Below are positions 1 through 10,525 of a DNA stretch of 64,000 bases, in pieces (within the stretch, counting starts at the first letter, position 1; each line of letters begins with the position of its first letter). Source of the stretch: Mycobacterium lacus. GTDB lineage: Bacteria; Actinomycetota; Actinomycetes; Mycobacteriales; Mycobacteriaceae. The notes beneath the pieces were generated by a model. That model saw only the letters and a list, made by a program, of their open reading frames with translations, had not been told where the DNA came from and made no database searches. The stretch is from assembly GCF_010731535.1 (NCBI RefSeq), contig NZ_AP022581.1, positions 2,737,952 through 2,801,951 on the forward strand. The letters are read 5' to 3'. Position numbers and translations under genes: made by a program.

Positions 1-10
1 GCCAACCGCG

Positions 11-2377
11 TTATTGGGCTTGGCCAGCCTGCCGCCCATGTTGCGCCTTGAATTCGCGGGCGACGAATCGATTTCGCGCGATCTGCTCGACATAGGCGAA
101 ATCCCGCAAAATGTCCCGCAATTCGCGGCGGAAAGCCTTCCGGCGCTCGGCGAGATCCGCTGCCGATGCGATCAGATCCTGATCGGCAACGACCTGGCGC
201 GCGGTGGCGAACAGCAGCGTCGAAACCGACTCGCTGCTGCGCACCCGGCCCTGCGCCACGTACTGACGGCCCACCCCGAGAGCGGTCTCCGTCAGTTCCT
301 TCTCGCCGACGCCGGCAGGGGCGTCGCGCAACACGTCCGCGACGATCTCATAGGCCTCGAAGAACACCCGCAACATCGCATCCGACATCAACGGCCTTTT
401 CGCATACAGCATGGCTTCGATCTCGTCGCCCCCGGCAGCAAGATGGGCTTCCCAATTGTCGTGCCACGCCATCTCTTCGGCGATGTTGGCCCGAAACGAC
501 GTCGAATCGGCAAAATAGAAATCGAATTTCAACAGATCGCGCAACCGCGTCGCCTGGTCCCAGAAGGCCGCCACACGATCGCCCTCGGCGCGCCTGGCGT
601 GCGCCAGCGCGAGTTCGACGATGGAGGTCTCCAGAAACGCGTGTATCACCGAGTTCCGGTAGAACGCCGCGGCGTGCTCATCGTCGGGGGCGATGTACCA
701 CACCGGCTCACGGCCGCTGTCCACTCGGGTGACCGGATGCCCGTTGGACAAGGCGTCCACCGCCGCGCGTACGCCGTCGCGCGAGCGCAGCCGTAACGCA
801 CTGGTGGACACCGGGGTTTGTTTTCGTTCGAGGTAATCAAGCGAGTCCTGCAAGGTGTGGTGCAGCTGATCGAGCGTCAACGCCACCCCGCGAGTGGTGA
901 GCAGCAGCGCCGACACCAATCCCGTCGCTGTCACCGGCGTCGACTGCAGGATCCGCCACGCAACCTCGAACGACATCTTTTGCAGCGCAAGCCGTTTCGC
1001 GGCCTGATCAGAAGCGAGCGGCCCGTGCGGTGCGCCGAGGTACTGGCGCATAGAGACCGCCTCGGGGAAGCGGACGTAGATCTTGCCGTAGTTGCGTTCA
1101 CCCTGCGCCTTGATGAAGTTGTAGAGCCAGCCGAATCCCTCGGGCGTCTTCTCGCCCCCGCGTGCGTAGGCGGCATATTCGGCGATCTCGTGCAGCTGGT
1201 CGAAGCAGATCGAAACCCCTTGCAGCAGGATGTCGTCGCTGCGGCCATCCAGGTACGCGTCCGCCACGTAACTCAGCAACCCGAGCTTGGGCGGCAACAT
1301 CTTTCCGGTGCGCGACCGAGTGCCTTCGATGGACCAGCTCAGGTTGAACCGCTTCTCGACGACGTAGCCGACGTACTCCTTGAGCACGTACTTGTACAGT
1401 GCGTCGTCGCCAATATTGCGGCGGATGAAGATCATCCCCGCGCGGCGCATCAGGGGCCCCATCACGCCGAATGACAGGTTTACGCCGCCGAACATGTGCA
1501 CTGGCGGTAACCGGTTGTCCTGCATGGCCACCGGTACCACCGCACCGTCGATGTAGGACCGGTGCGAGAACAGTAAGACCGCCGGATGAGCCTCCAGCGC
1601 GGCGCGCATTGCCGCGACCTGATACTCGTCGTAGTCGAATTCGGGGTCGAACCCGCGGCTGATCAGCCTGCCGAGGACGGAGATCAGGTCGATCGACACC
1701 TGGCTCCATCCGGTCGCGAGTTCGTCGAGCATTTTTCCGGCTTCCTCGACCGTCGCACCGGGGATCTGCTTAAGGCCGGCACGAAATCGCGCCGACGCCA
1801 ACATCTCTGGCTTCACGAGCCGCGGAGACTTGTATTGCGGCCCCAGGATCCGGTATTCGGCCCGGGCCAACGCCAGGATCGCCCGGCGGGTGACGAACTG
1901 GGCGAAATCGCGCTCGTTTTCGCCGACGGTGGTGTCGCGCCACTGCTGACGCAATTCGGACACCTTGGCCGACTCGCCGGCCACCACCCGCGCGCGCAGC
2001 GGATCCGTGCGCAGGATGCGACGCTGCTGACGTTGGTTGGGGTGGTAGGGATCTCGACCGGGGAGCAGCGCGGCCACCTTGCCGGCCCTGCTGCGGTCCG
2101 CGGGGGGGAGCCAGAAAACCTGCACGGGAACGATCGAACGGTCTTCACCGGATTCGGCGCCCGACTCAAGCTGCTCGACCAGCGCTGTCAGCGCCATAGG
2201 TGGTGCATTGCGGGAGGGCAGCTTCAATATGTCGAGTCTCGCTTCTGGATTGCGGGCGCGCTGCTGGCGCAGCCAATCCATGACCAGTTCCAGTTCGACG
2301 GGAGTCTCCATGGACGCAAGCACCAGCGTGTCTTCGGCGGTGAGGACCGCGCTGGCGTCTGCAGCCGGTGCGGTCAC
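11..2377 (-). CDS. plsB2: Glycerol-3-phosphate 1-O-acyltransferase PlsB2
   Basis: A 788-aa membrane-associated acyltransferase that would put the first acyl chain on glycerol-3-phosphate for phospholipid and triacylglycerol synthesis. The PlsB acyltransferase motifs are visible: HRSYID (H272 and D277, catalytic HxxxxD), a [11 protein letters not shown] block, and an EGTRSRTGK block for glycerol-phosphate binding. The length matches Mtb PlsB2 (Rv2482c). The TAA stop is at positions 11-13, so the gene is complete. Its ATG overlaps the stop of plsC by 4 bp, as expected for translational coupling in a lipid operon running leftward from the WS/DGAT gene. I see no frameshift or lost motif. Confidence 0.96.
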   Translation of the reverse strand: MTAPAADASAVLTAEDTLVLASMETPVELELVMDWLRQQRARNPEARLDILKLPSRNAPPMALTALVEQLESGAESGEDRSIVPVQVFWLPPADRSRAGKVAALLPGRDPYHPNQRQQRRILRTDPLRARVVAGESAKVSELRQQWRDTTVGENERDFAQFVTRRAILALARAEYRILGPQYKSPRLVKPEMLASARFRAGLKQIPGATVEEAGKMLDELATGWSQVSIDLISVLGRLISRGFDPEFDYDEYQVAAMRAALEAHPAVLLFSHRSYIDGAVVPVAMQDNRLPPVHMFGGVNLSFGVMGPLMRRAGMIFIRRNIGDDALYKYVLKEYVGYVVEKRFNLSWSIEGTRSRTGKMLPPKLGLLSYVADAYLDGRSDDILLQGVSICFDQLHEIAEYAAYARGGEKTPEGFGWLYNFIKAQGERNYGKIYVRFPEAVSMRQYLGAPHGPLASDQAAKRLALQKMSFEVAWRILQSTPVTATGLVSALLLTTRGVALTLDQLHHTLQDSLDYLERKQTPVSTSALRLRSRDGVRAAVDALSNGHPVTRVDSGREPVWYIAPDDEHAAAFYRNSVIHAFLETSIVELALAHARRAEGDRVAAFWDQATRLRDLLKFDFYFADSTSFRANIAEEMAWHDNWEAHLAAGGDEIEAMLYAKRPLMSDAMLRVFFEAYEIVADVLRDAPAGVGEKELTETALGVGRQYVAQGRVRSSESVSTLLFATARQVVADQDLIASAADLAERRKAFRRELRDILRDFAYVEQIARNRFVAREFKAQHGRQAGQAQ

Positions 2378-4125
2378 GGCCGTCCTCTGGACCCAGAGCT
2401 CGAAGATTCGGAACTGGCGGTGGGCCGTTGTGCCGCAGCGTCTTTGAGATCGATCTTCGACGTGTTCGGGCTGGCCTTGGCCTTCGCGGGGGCCCTTGGC
2501 TGGGTCCGCTTCGCGGTCGTCTTCGTTGCGGACTTGGTCGCAGCCTTCTTCGTGCTGGTCCTGGTCGCGCGGGTCCGGCCGCCCTTCTTCGGTGCCGCCT
2601 TCTTGGCCCTGGCGTACAGCCCGACCTCGGGCAGCTCGTCGACCGGCCAGTCGGCCAGCGTGTCGAGGTACACCTGGCGCACCTCGGCGATGCGCTCCGG
2701 CAGCGTGTCGAGAGTCCAGTCGTCGACCGGAATCGGCGGGTACACCGCGACATCGACCGTGCCCGGATTGATCGTGGTGGAGTTTCGAGAGGCGACGATC
2801 TCCGCGTTGCGGATCACGATGGGGACGATCGGGATCCCCACCGCCATCGCGATGCGGAACGGCCCCTTTTTGAACGGCCCGACTTCCGTGGTGTCCAGTC
2901 GGGTGCCTTCGGGGGCGATCACGATCGACAGGCCCTTCTTGGCGCGCTCTTCCACGGTGTGCAAAGTCTCCACCGCGGCGACCGGATCATCCCGGTCGAT
3001 GAACACACCGTCCAGCAATTTGCCGAGGGTGCCCATGATCGGGTCGCTCTCGAGTTCCTTCTTGCCCACGCCAACCCAGTTGTCACGCACCAGGGCACCG
3101 GCTATGACCGGGTCAACCTGGTTGCGGTGGTTGAAGATAAATACGGCCGGGCGCCGCGCGGTCAGATTCTCTTTCCCGATCACGTTCAGGTGCACGCCGG
3201 CGGTCGCCAGCAACATCTGAGAAAAGGTGGAGGTAAAGAAATTCACGCCTCGCCGGCGGCTGCCGGTTAGCAGACCGATTCCCACTGCGCCGGCCGCGAC
3301 CGGGAACATGGTGCTGAAACCGGCAAGCGTTCGCAACTGCCGCCGGATACCCACGCCGCCGCGGCTGTTGAACTTCAGAATCGGCCAGCCCCGGCGTTTG
3401 GCGACGGCGGCCATCTTGCCTTCGGGATTGGTGGGCCGCGGGTTGCCGACCAGATACATCAGCGCGACGTCTTCATCACCGTCGGCGTAGAAGTAGCTGT
3501 CTTTGAGGTCGATGTCGTGCTCGGCCGCAAACCGCTGTACCGCAGCGGCTTTCCCGGGTCCCCACAAGATCGGCTTCGCCACGCCGCCGGTGAGCATCCC
3601 GTCTTCATTGGTCTCGAACTTGTTGGTGAGCGTGTTGGTAATCCCGAGGAAGCGAGCCACCGGATTCACCTGGATCGTCAGCGCCGACGAACTGAGGACC
3701 ACGGTGTGGCCCCGAGCCACGTGAGCCCGCACCAGCTCACGCATTTCCGGATAGATCCGGGACTCGATCCGCTGGGCGAACAGTCGCTCGCCGATCTCCT
3801 CCAGGTCGTCTATCAACCGTCCGGCCAGCGCCGAGGACGCCTTCGAGATGAGGTCTTCGAACTCGATGCGCCCCAGCGTATGGTTCAGGCCGGCCTGAAC
3901 CATACCGAGTAGCTCTCCCACACCCACATCGCGGCGCCGTAGGCGCTCCTGGGTAAGGATGACGGCGGTGAAGCCCGCGACCAACGTCCCATCCAGGTCG
4001 AAAAACGCACCGACCTTCGGGCCCGGGGGGCTGGCCATGATCTCGGCTACCGAGCCGGGCAGCCGCAAATCGCGGGACGGCTTGCGCGTCTCGCGTTGCG
4101 CTCCCTGCTCCTCTGCGGCGCTCAT
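2374..4125 (-). CDS. plsC: Bifunctional HAD phosphatase-like / 1-acylglycerol-3-phosphate acyltransferase PlsC
   Basis: A 583-aa two-domain protein. Residues about 38-250 are a HAD-superfamily (SerB-like) domain with the FFDLDGT motif, D43 and D45 being the nucleophile and acid/base pair. Residues about 310-490 are a PlsC acyltransferase with NHRNQVD (near residue 332) and APEGTR. The C-terminus (about 500-560) is a low-complexity Lys/Ala/Thr/Arg tail resembling histone H1-like tails. It would make phosphatidic acid from lysophosphatidic acid; the role of the HAD half is not evident from sequence. It matches Rv2483c in length and order and overlaps both neighbours by 4 bp. Confidence 0.95.
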   Translation of the reverse strand: MSAAEEQGAQRETRKPSRDLRLPGSVAEIMASPPGPKVGAFFDLDGTLVAGFTAVILTQERLRRRDVGVGELLGMVQAGLNHTLGRIEFEDLISKASSALAGRLIDDLEEIGERLFAQRIESRIYPEMRELVRAHVARGHTVVLSSSALTIQVNPVARFLGITNTLTNKFETNEDGMLTGGVAKPILWGPGKAAAVQRFAAEHDIDLKDSYFYADGDEDVALMYLVGNPRPTNPEGKMAAVAKRRGWPILKFNSRGGVGIRRQLRTLAGFSTMFPVAAGAVGIGLLTGSRRRGVNFFTSTFSQMLLATAGVHLNVIGKENLTARRPAVFIFNHRNQVDPVIAGALVRDNWVGVGKKELESDPIMGTLGKLLDGVFIDRDDPVAAVETLHTVEERAKKGLSIVIAPEGTRLDTTEVGPFKKGPFRIAMAVGIPIVPIVIRNAEIVASRNSTTINPGTVDVAVYPPIPVDDWTLDTLPERIAEVRQVYLDTLADWPVDELPEVGLYARAKKAAPKKGGRTRATRTSTKKAATKSATKTTAKRTQPRAPAKAKASPNTSKIDLKDAAAQRPTASSESSSSGSRGRP

Positions 4126-5606
4126 GAGCCCGACGCCGATCGGGACGCCGAATCGGCCGGCTCAGCGGTGAACGACGCCGGCACCGCACGTGGTGCCGGA
4201 TCGCCGGCCAGCGCGAGGATTTCGTCGAAACCCTCCAGCAGGCATCGGGCGAACAACTCGTCGTCTCGCACGGACGCCCTGTCGTAACGCACGGTGATGG
4301 TGCACCACCCGCCGCGGGAAATCAGCACCACCATCATCGCCACACCAGGCAACGGACCAATGCCGTACTGCCGCAATATTTTTGCGCCGGCGATGAAGGT
4401 GTCTCCCGGGTAGACCGGGACATTGCTGGCCTGCACATCGGAGCCGATCACCGAACCGGTGATCCCTTCGAGCACGGCTGTCGGCAATATGCTCAGCACC
4501 GGCGCGATGGACCCGATGATGTTCATCGCGGGCTCATCGCGGCGCTGCGTCATCTGGGCACGGATCTTCCTCATCCGGGCCGCGGGATCGACGGTGCCCA
4601 CCGGCGCGGCCAGGTTGACGCCGGTGAATCGATTGCCACCGGTCGCGTCGTCGTCGGCCCGCAGGTTCACCGGCACCGCCATCGGCAGCGTGCTGATCGG
4701 CACACCGAGGGCCTCGTGGTAGCGCCGCAAGGCGCCGCACAGCCCGGCGAGGTAGGCGTCGTTGATCGACCCGCCACCGGCCTTTGCGGCCTTGTGCAGG
4801 TCGGAGAGCGGGATGTCGATTGCCTCGGTGCGGCTGGTCAGGCTGCGCCGGCGCAGCAGCGGCGACGGCTCGGCGGCCCGGTTCATCACCCGGATCCCCG
4901 AAAGGGCGTAACCCACGATCCCCGAAACCGTGGACGCGGGGTCCAGAACCGCCCGCCCCGCCGCTGATACCACCCCGGATAAGGCGCCCAGGACCCCACC
5001 GACAAACGCGATGGGTAGATGGTTGATGCCCTGCCGCATCAATTCGTTGGGGGACAGATCCTGCGGAATGGGTTGCGGGGGCGTCGGCTTGGGCGGTGGG
5101 TCCCGCTCCAAGTCATAGATCTGCGCGAACATCTCGACGCCGCCGACGCCGTCGGTGACCGCGTGACTGACGTGCAACAGCGTCGCGGCCTTGCCGTCGG
5201 CAAGACCCTCGACCAGGGTGGCCGTCCACAGCGGCCGCGAGATGTCCATCGGTGACTGCAGCATCACCTCCGCGAGATCGAACACCTGGCGTAGCGTGCC
5301 GGGTTCGGACACGCGGACCCGACGCACATGGAAGTCCAGATTGAAATCGGGATCCACCACCCAGCGCGGTGCCGCCGTCGGCAGGGTCGGCACGACGACC
5401 TTTTGCCGCAGCCGCAACACTCGCCGGGAGGCGTTTTCGAACCGGGTGCGGAAGCGGTCCCAGTCCGGCGTGATGTCGAGGAGTTCCAGCGCCATGATCC
5501 CCGAACGAGTCCGCGGATTGGCCTCGCCTCGATGCATCAGGTAGTCGACGGGTCCAAGCTCGTCGGACAACCCGCCGGGTTCGACGGAGTCAACCATGGT
5601 CGCCAC
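4122..5606 (-). CDS. WS/DGAT-family diacylglycerol O-acyltransferase
   Basis: A 494-aa protein of the mycobacterial wax ester synthase/diacylglycerol acyltransferase family (the Rv2484c position). It would transfer an acyl group from acyl-CoA to diacylglycerol or a fatty alcohol. The usual HHxxxDG motif reads SHAVTDG here (S147, H148, D152, G153): the first His is Ser, while the second His, considered catalytic in this family, is kept. The conserved substrate-binding block GNRFTG and a Gly-rich C-terminal part are present. The 4-bp overlap with plsC places it first in the plsC-plsB2 operon. A 223-bp gap with no gene separates it from lipQ. Confidence 0.92.
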   Translation of the reverse strand: MATMVDSVEPGGLSDELGPVDYLMHRGEANPRTRSGIMALELLDITPDWDRFRTRFENASRRVLRLRQKVVVPTLPTAAPRWVVDPDFNLDFHVRRVRVSEPGTLRQVFDLAEVMLQSPMDISRPLWTATLVEGLADGKAATLLHVSHAVTDGVGGVEMFAQIYDLERDPPPKPTPPQPIPQDLSPNELMRQGINHLPIAFVGGVLGALSGVVSAAGRAVLDPASTVSGIVGYALSGIRVMNRAAEPSPLLRRRSLTSRTEAIDIPLSDLHKAAKAGGGSINDAYLAGLCGALRRYHEALGVPISTLPMAVPVNLRADDDATGGNRFTGVNLAAPVGTVDPAARMRKIRAQMTQRRDEPAMNIIGSIAPVLSILPTAVLEGITGSVIGSDVQASNVPVYPGDTFIAGAKILRQYGIGPLPGVAMMVVLISRGGWCTITVRYDRASVRDDELFARCLLEGFDEILALAGDPAPRAVPASFTAEPADSASRSASGS

Positions 5607-5829
5607 CTCGCGTGTAGTGGATAACTCGACGCGCCAACCTTGTCACCGCCGATCAAGCCTCCTGCCTCAGACCCACCCAGCCCGATTGCCAACACAACGC
5701 TAGTCCGGTTGACGCGCTGGTGAAAGCCGGTCACGGGTCAGTATTCACGCGCCGCCCCGGCGCCCAACAGTTTGCACACGACAAGCCCTGGCGCGCATAT
5801 GAATTGGAACTGCGGGGGTATTGGCTTGC

Positions 5830-7095
5830 TCAGCTGGCCGGCGATGCCGACAGCGCCAACGGATCCATTCGCGAGCCGGGGCACCGCCCGTAGACCACAC
5901 CCAGAAAGTCCGAGACGGCACCGGCGACTAGCCGAGATCGGGCGGTGGGAGCGATGTCGAAGGCGTGGTGAGCGTTGGCCAGCTCGGCATACGCCACCGT
6001 CGAGGCCCCCGCCTTTCGAAGCGCGGCGCAGAAGACCCGCGCTTGCGCGCTCGGCGCCATCGGGTCCTTGTCGCCGTGCAACACGAAGAACGGCGGCGCA
6101 TCGGCGCGCACGTACGAAATCGGCGAGGCCGCCGTGAATCGCTCGGGCGCCTCAGAGTAGCGGGCCTTCATCACAAAGTGCTCGAGGAACGGCAGCATCA
6201 TTTCATGCATGTTCTCGAAGTCGGTGAAGTCGTAGACGCCGTAGTACGGAGCAACCGCCTGCACCGTCGTGTCGGCGTCTTCGAATCCGGGCTGAAACTT
6301 CGGATCGTTGGGGGTGAGCGCGGCCAGGGAGGCCAGGTGCGCGCCCGCCGACCCGCCGGTGATGGCGATGAAATCGGGGTCGCCACCGTAGTCGGCGATG
6401 TTCTCGCGGACCCAGGCGATCGCCCTCTTGACGTCGATGATGTGCGCCGGGAACGTGCAGCGCGGGCTCTTGCTGTAGTTGATCGAGACGCAGATCCAGC
6501 CGAGTTCGACCATCCGGCTCATCAACGTGTAGGCCTGAGGGCGTTTGCCGTTGACGGACCACGCCCCTCCCGGGACCTGTATGAGCACCGGCGCCCGGCA
6601 GCCTGGCGCCTGGTCGGGACGCCGCCAGATGTCGAGCAGATTGTCACGGCCACCCGGGCCATAGGAGATGTCGGAGGTGTGCGCCGCGTACCGACGGTGG
6701 GGCCCGGACGGCAACAGCCCGCCGCGGCGCGCACCCCCGGAGGGATCCCCGGACGGACCGCCGGTCGGGTGATACACCAGATCGCGGAATTTGGGCCCGA
6801 AGGACTCTTCGAGCGCAGCGGTGAGAGCCTGGTCGGCTCGTTGGGCCGCCCAGGTGGTGGCAACCCGGCCGATCGCCGACGGTGTCATCCGGGACAACGC
6901 ATGCCCGGTCACGACGTGCAGCGGAAACTCTGTGGATAGCCAGCCGGCAAGCCAACTGACCGCAAACGGCGAGCCCCGCAGCAGCAGGGCGCAGGCCCGG
7001 CAGGTATCTCTCGCGTCGGCCGCCAGCCGCGCTCCTTGCCGCAGCGCATGGGCGCCGGCCCGCGAGCACCGCGCAGTCACATCGGTCACACACAT
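5830..7095 (-). CDS. lipQ: Carboxylesterase LipQ (alpha/beta hydrolase, LipQ/BD-FAE type)
   Basis: The protein is 421 aa when started at the ATG complementary to 7093-7095. A longer frame reaches 7278, but its extra 61 residues have no family character and run almost to the tRNA-Arg gene. The hormone-sensitive-lipase-like fold shows an oxyanion segment VPGGAW, the nucleophile elbow GGSAGAH, and a late FFVLHGDKD (Asp) and NAHHAFD (His). The N-terminal third is hydrophobic and may associate with membrane. The length agrees with LipQ (Rv2485c). The substrate is not predictable beyond short to medium acyl esters. Confidence 0.92.
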   Translation of the reverse strand: MCVTDVTARCSRAGAHALRQGARLAADARDTCRACALLLRGSPFAVSWLAGWLSTEFPLHVVTGHALSRMTPSAIGRVATTWAAQRADQALTAALEESFGPKFRDLVYHPTGGPSGDPSGGARRGGLLPSGPHRRYAAHTSDISYGPGGRDNLLDIWRRPDQAPGCRAPVLIQVPGGAWSVNGKRPQAYTLMSRMVELGWICVSINYSKSPRCTFPAHIIDVKRAIAWVRENIADYGGDPDFIAITGGSAGAHLASLAALTPNDPKFQPGFEDADTTVQAVAPYYGVYDFTDFENMHEMMLPFLEHFVMKARYSEAPERFTAASPISYVRADAPPFFVLHGDKDPMAPSAQARVFCAALRKAGASTVAYAELANAHHAFDIAPTARSRLVAGAVSDFLGVVYGRCPGSRMDPLALSASPAS

Positions 7096-7279
7096 AAAAC
7101 GCCATCCCTCGACGTCAGGCACACGCTTCGTTGCGGTTAACGGCTGTTTACCAGCCGGTGTTGTAGGTGTGTCGCGGCTCACACAATAACCGATAATTGG
7201 CTCAGCGGAAGACCTTTCGCGCGCGTGGTGTCGCCGGAATCCGTCGGTGACCGCCGTTAGATAGACTGACCTGCGCATT

Positions 7280-7353
7280 GCCTCCGTAGCTCAGGTGGAT
7301 AGAGCAAGGGCCTTCTAATCCCTAGGTCGCACGTTCGAGTCGTGCCGGGGGCA
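7280..7353 (+). tRNA. tRNA-Arg (anticodon TCT)
   Basis: A cloverleaf can be drawn: acceptor GCCTCCG paired with CGGGGGC (one G-T), D-stem GCTC/GAGC, anticodon loop CTTCTAA giving TCT, and T-arm GCACG-TTCGAGT-CGTGC. The discriminator base is A and no CCA is encoded. It sits between divergent lipQ and the cutinase gene. Confidence 0.96.
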
Positions 7354-7581
7354 CTGGTCAGGGGCGGTTCGATCTCGGCGTGCGCGACGGCCCGCCCACG
7401 TCGCCGACTTGGGGAACAGCCAGTTCGATCGCCGGCGCATTGCGATCGCGCCGCCCCGCTGGTGCGGCGCTCGGCGGCGGATCGTAGGACCGCCGCCCCG
7501 CGGGCATTCGCCACCCCGCTGAGGGCAGCCCACGATCCGGTCGGGCAGGCCGTGCAATTTGGGCGGTACGCTTCGGTCGCG

Positions 7582-8286
7582 ATGTGTCAGCATTGGTACG
7601 TGAACGCACGCCATTTCACTCGTTTGCTGGGTGTCGCGGTGGCGACGACCTGCGCGACGCTAAGCGCACCGATCGCCCCTGTCCCCGCCTCCGCTGCTCC
7701 CTGCCCCGACGTCGAGGTGACATTCGCCCGCGGCACCAACGAGGCACCTGGTGTTGGTGGGGTCGGACAGGAATTTATCGATTCACTGCGCTCGCGGGTT
7801 GGGGGTCGGTCCATCGGGGTGTATCCGGTCAACTACCCCGCCACCGAGGATTTGGCTCCGTCTGCATCCGCCGGTGCCAGCGATGCGAGCGCTCACGTTC
7901 AGTCGATGGTTGCGAACTGTCCCAGTACCAAACTTGTACTCGGTGGATATTCGCAGGGCGCGGGGGTGATAGATCTGATCACCATCGCCCGAGCATCCGT
8001 TGCGGGCTTCAACGCCGCGACGCTATCGGCGGACGAGGCCGAGCATGTCGCTGCGGTCGCCGTCTTCGGGAATCCGACGACCAGATTCCTCGGGGGGCCG
8101 ATAAGCGAGATCAGCCCGTGGTATGGGGCGAAGGCCATTGACTTATGTGCGCCCGGCGATCCGGTGTGCTCTCCCGGGGGGCTGGCGCTGCCGACGCATG
8201 ACGAGCTGTTTTCCCCGGAGCACCTATCCTATTTGCACTCCGGGATGCCCAGTCAGGCGGCGGCTTTCGTGGCGAGCCAGCTCTAA
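7582..8286 (+). CDS. Secreted cutinase-family serine esterase
   Basis: A 234-aa cutinase-like protein (Culp family). An N-terminal signal peptide ends near PASAAP. The mature part starts at CPDVEVTFARGTNE, typical of mycobacterial cutinases. The serine elbow GYSQG, a DPVCSPGG segment (Asp with its disulphide Cys) and a late His (in DELFSPEHLSYLHSG) complete the triad. The frame stays open upstream to 7342, but that start lies inside the tRNA-Arg gene and is rejected. ATG 7582 or GTG 7600 are the realistic starts. The product is exported and probably acts on lipid or polyester bonds. I recall no cutinase at this place in Mtb. Confidence 0.9.
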   Translation: MCQHWYVNARHFTRLLGVAVATTCATLSAPIAPVPASAAPCPDVEVTFARGTNEAPGVGGVGQEFIDSLRSRVGGRSIGVYPVNYPATEDLAPSASAGASDASAHVQSMVANCPSTKLVLGGYSQGAGVIDLITIARASVAGFNAATLSADEAEHVAAVAVFGNPTTRFLGGPISEISPWYGAKAIDLCAPGDPVCSPGGLALPTHDELFSPEHLSYLHSGMPSQAAAFVASQL

Positions 8287-8453
8287 CGCGCGCGGGAACG
8301 ACTTACCGGTGAATACACCGCCGTCGGTGATCGGCTGCGGGAAAACGTCCGGGCGCCGACCCTCGCCCGAGGACACGATGTCGAGCTGCTGACCACGCCC
8401 GGCCCACGGGGTCACGCCCGCCCTCATGAACCCTGACAGCACGGAGGTGCCAG

Positions 8454-9224
8454 ATGGTCCAGTCCGACCTTGTCCTGTTCAGCATCACCAATCGCGTCGC
8501 GGTCATCACCGTCAACGATCCCGATCGACGAAACGCCGTCACCGACGAGATGTCGACACGGCTGCGCGCCGCGGTGGAACGGGCCGAAGCCGACCCCGGC
8601 GTGCACGCCGTCGTGATCACCGGAGCAGGCAAAGCATTCTGCGCCGGTGCCGACCTGAGCGCCCTGGGCGCCGGCGCGGGCGGCGAGGCGGAACCGGGAC
8701 TGATACGGCTCTATGACGGATTCATGGCCGTCGGCAATTGCAGCCTGCCCACGATTGCCGCGGTCAACGGCGCGGCCGTCGGCGCCGGACTGAACCTCGC
8801 GCTGGCCGCAGACGTACGCATCGCCGGCCCCGCCGCGCTGTTCGACGCCCGCTTCCAGAGGCTCGGATTGCACCCGGGAGGGGGTGCGACCTGGATGCTG
8901 CACCGAGCGGTGGGACCACAAGTCGCCCGCGCGGCCTTGTTGTTCGGGATGAGCTTCGACGCCGAATCCGCTGTGCGGCACGGCTTGGCGCTTTGTGTTG
9001 CCGACGACCCCGTCGGTGCGGCGGTGCAGCTGGCCGCCGGACCCGCGGCCGCGCCGCGCGAGGTGGTGCTGGCAACCAAGGCCACGATGCGCGCCACCGC
9101 AAACCCGGGGTCGCTCGACAACGAGCACCACGAACTCGCCAAGCGCTTAGAGCTTGGGCCGCAGGCGAAATCGATCCAGTCACCGGAGTTCGCCGCGCGA
9201 TTGGCCAGGGCACGACGCAGATAG
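8454..9224 (+). CDS. echA14: Enoyl-CoA hydratase/isomerase family protein EchA14
   Basis: A 256-aa crotonase-fold protein with the expected [13 protein letters not shown] oxyanion-hole segment and [17 protein letters not shown] second oxyanion block. It starts at an ATG preceded by ACGGAGGTGCC, a good ribosome binding site. It follows the lipQ region as in Mtb (Rv2486). It would hydrate enoyl-CoA in beta-oxidation, or act on a related CoA ester. The last 33 bp of the gene and 69 bp downstream are present a second time at 10361-10462, beyond the IS remnant. Confidence 0.93.
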   Translation: MVQSDLVLFSITNRVAVITVNDPDRRNAVTDEMSTRLRAAVERAEADPGVHAVVITGAGKAFCAGADLSALGAGAGGEAEPGLIRLYDGFMAVGNCSLPTIAAVNGAAVGAGLNLALAADVRIAGPAALFDARFQRLGLHPGGGATWMLHRAVGPQVARAALLFGMSFDAESAVRHGLALCVADDPVGAAVQLAAGPAAAPREVVLATKATMRATANPGSLDNEHHELAKRLELGPQAKSIQSPEFAARLARARRR

Positions 9225-9293
9225 CGCCTAGCCGGCCAAGGCCGAACCAGGCTCAACTCTAAGCGGTTCGGTATTTGACGAAACCACTTGTGT
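9192..9293. repeat. 102-bp direct repeat, copy A (echA14 3' end)
   Basis: This segment, from GCCGCGCGATTGGCC to ACTTGTGT, recurs in the same orientation at 10361-10462 with about seven differences including one deletion and one insertion. Copy A is the original because it contains the true end of echA14. The pair brackets an IS110-type remnant, so it records a duplication or insertion event. Confidence 0.9.
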
Positions 9294-9935
9294 AACCCGA
9301 CTTGGCTCACGATTCGCAGCTCGGCATCATTGCAGCCCGCTGACCTGTGAGTTTGCTTCGTAACGCGTCGAAAATTGTGCACTAAAACCCGGCGCGCTGC
9401 TGGAGTCTTCATGGCGGGCCGGTCGCTCAGGAGCATCTGGACGCCAGGATAGCGAATCGCTGCCACTCCGGACTACGTTGGCGCGCAACATGACTCAATT
9501 GACCCGAATGCTGCTCCAGCCGTCTGTATTGCGCTCTAGCCACATCCGCAACACTGGCCTCTGCCGGAGGCGATGGTCGCCCTGCCCACCTACGCGCGAC
9601 AACTCGGTTTCCGCAGGTCAACGCCACACCGAAACCCGCACGGCCACTAACAATTTGGGAACAACACCGCAGGTCATTCCTGAAGGAGCGGGGCCGGTCA
9701 AGGCCCGGCTGCGTTTGTTTTTGCTTTGTTTTGGGGCTTCCTGGTCCTGGCTGGGCGCGTCGAAGGAGGCGTCGGGGTCAAGCTCGGGCGTAGCCCGACC
9801 GCGTAGCGGCCCGTAGGGGGCCTTGACGGCGGCGCCGTTCGGCGCATGCTGTTCAGGGCAGGGAGGATTGGAGGGCAAGGAAAGTGGCAGCACGACGCAG
9901 GCACAAGCAGAAGCCGGTGGTGGTGTCGGGGCCGG
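9294..9935. other. Non-coding scarred interval
   Basis: I see no supportable gene in this stretch. From 9697 to 9827 it contains an inverted repeat, GTCAAGGCCC (9697-9706) and GGGCCTTGAC (9818-9827), enclosing a T-rich tract. The arms could be a remnant of a mobile-element end or a long hairpin. The rest looks like eroded DNA before the IS110 remnant. Confidence 0.5.
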
Positions 9936-10310
9936 TGGGCCAAGCTGTGCCCGCGCACCATCGAGTCCGGGCCCGTTACCCGCGCCGGCAAGACCGGCAA
10001 GGCAAACCCGCATCTGAAAGGTGCGCTCGGCGAGGCCGCGACCGCGGCCGCCAAAACCAACACCGTCCTCGGCCAACGCTACCGGCGCCTAGTCAAACGC
10101 CGCGGCAAACTCAAAGCCCTCGTCGCGGTCACCCGCTCCATCCTGGTCATCGTCTGGCACCTGCTGGTCAACCCGGCCACCCGCTTCCATGACCTCGCCC
10201 CCGACTACTACACCGACCGCATCGTCACCCAACGACGACTACGCAACTACCTCGCACAACGTGCCGCCATGGGCTACCGGGTCACCATCGAGCCCGCTGC
10301 ACTCCGCCGG
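9936..10310 (+). pseudogene. IS110/IS116/IS902-family transposase, C-terminal remnant
   Basis: Translation of this stretch gives the C-terminal transposase_20 part of an IS110-type element: WAKLCPRTIESG, a NPHLKGALGEAA block, then YRRLVKRRGKLKALVAV and ILVIVWHLL, ending near YRVTIEPAA. The N-terminal catalytic DEDD half is absent, so it cannot be active. The frame runs on past the normal family end into the second copy of the echA14 repeat. It marks the junction between the echA14 region and the 13E12 and pca region. Confidence 0.8.
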
Positions 10311-10360
10311 GTCGCTTCGCGGCGCCCACTCACCTTGGTCATTTTCCGGTCAGTCAGGAC

Positions 10361-10462
10361 GCCGCGCGATTGGCCAGGGCACGACGCGATAGCGCCTAGC
10401 CGACCATAGGCCGAACCGGGCTCAACGCTAAGCGGTTCGGTATTTGACGAAATCACTTGTGT
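10361..10462. repeat. 102-bp direct repeat, copy B
   Basis: This is the second copy of 9192-9293 in the same orientation. It carries a displaced, frameshifted copy of the echA14 tail with no gene of its own, and ends 64 bp before the 13E12 pseudogene. Confidence 0.9.
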
Positions 10463-10525
10463 CACTGTGGTTTCAGTGGTTTGTGGGCGGCGTTTCTTGT
10501 CGGTGGCCTGCGATAGTTTCGCGGT

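Noticed and set aside
1586-3220. A 544-codon plus-strand frame opposite plsB2 and plsC
   Set aside because: High-GC shadow frame; both minus-strand genes have complete motifs and coupled overlaps here.
7095-7278. Upstream extension of LipQ to 7278
   Set aside because: The added residues have no family character and run almost to tRNA-Arg; the 421-aa start fits the family length.
7342-7581. Upstream extension of the cutinase to 7342
   Set aside because: It would start inside the tRNA-Arg gene and put 80 residues before the signal peptide.
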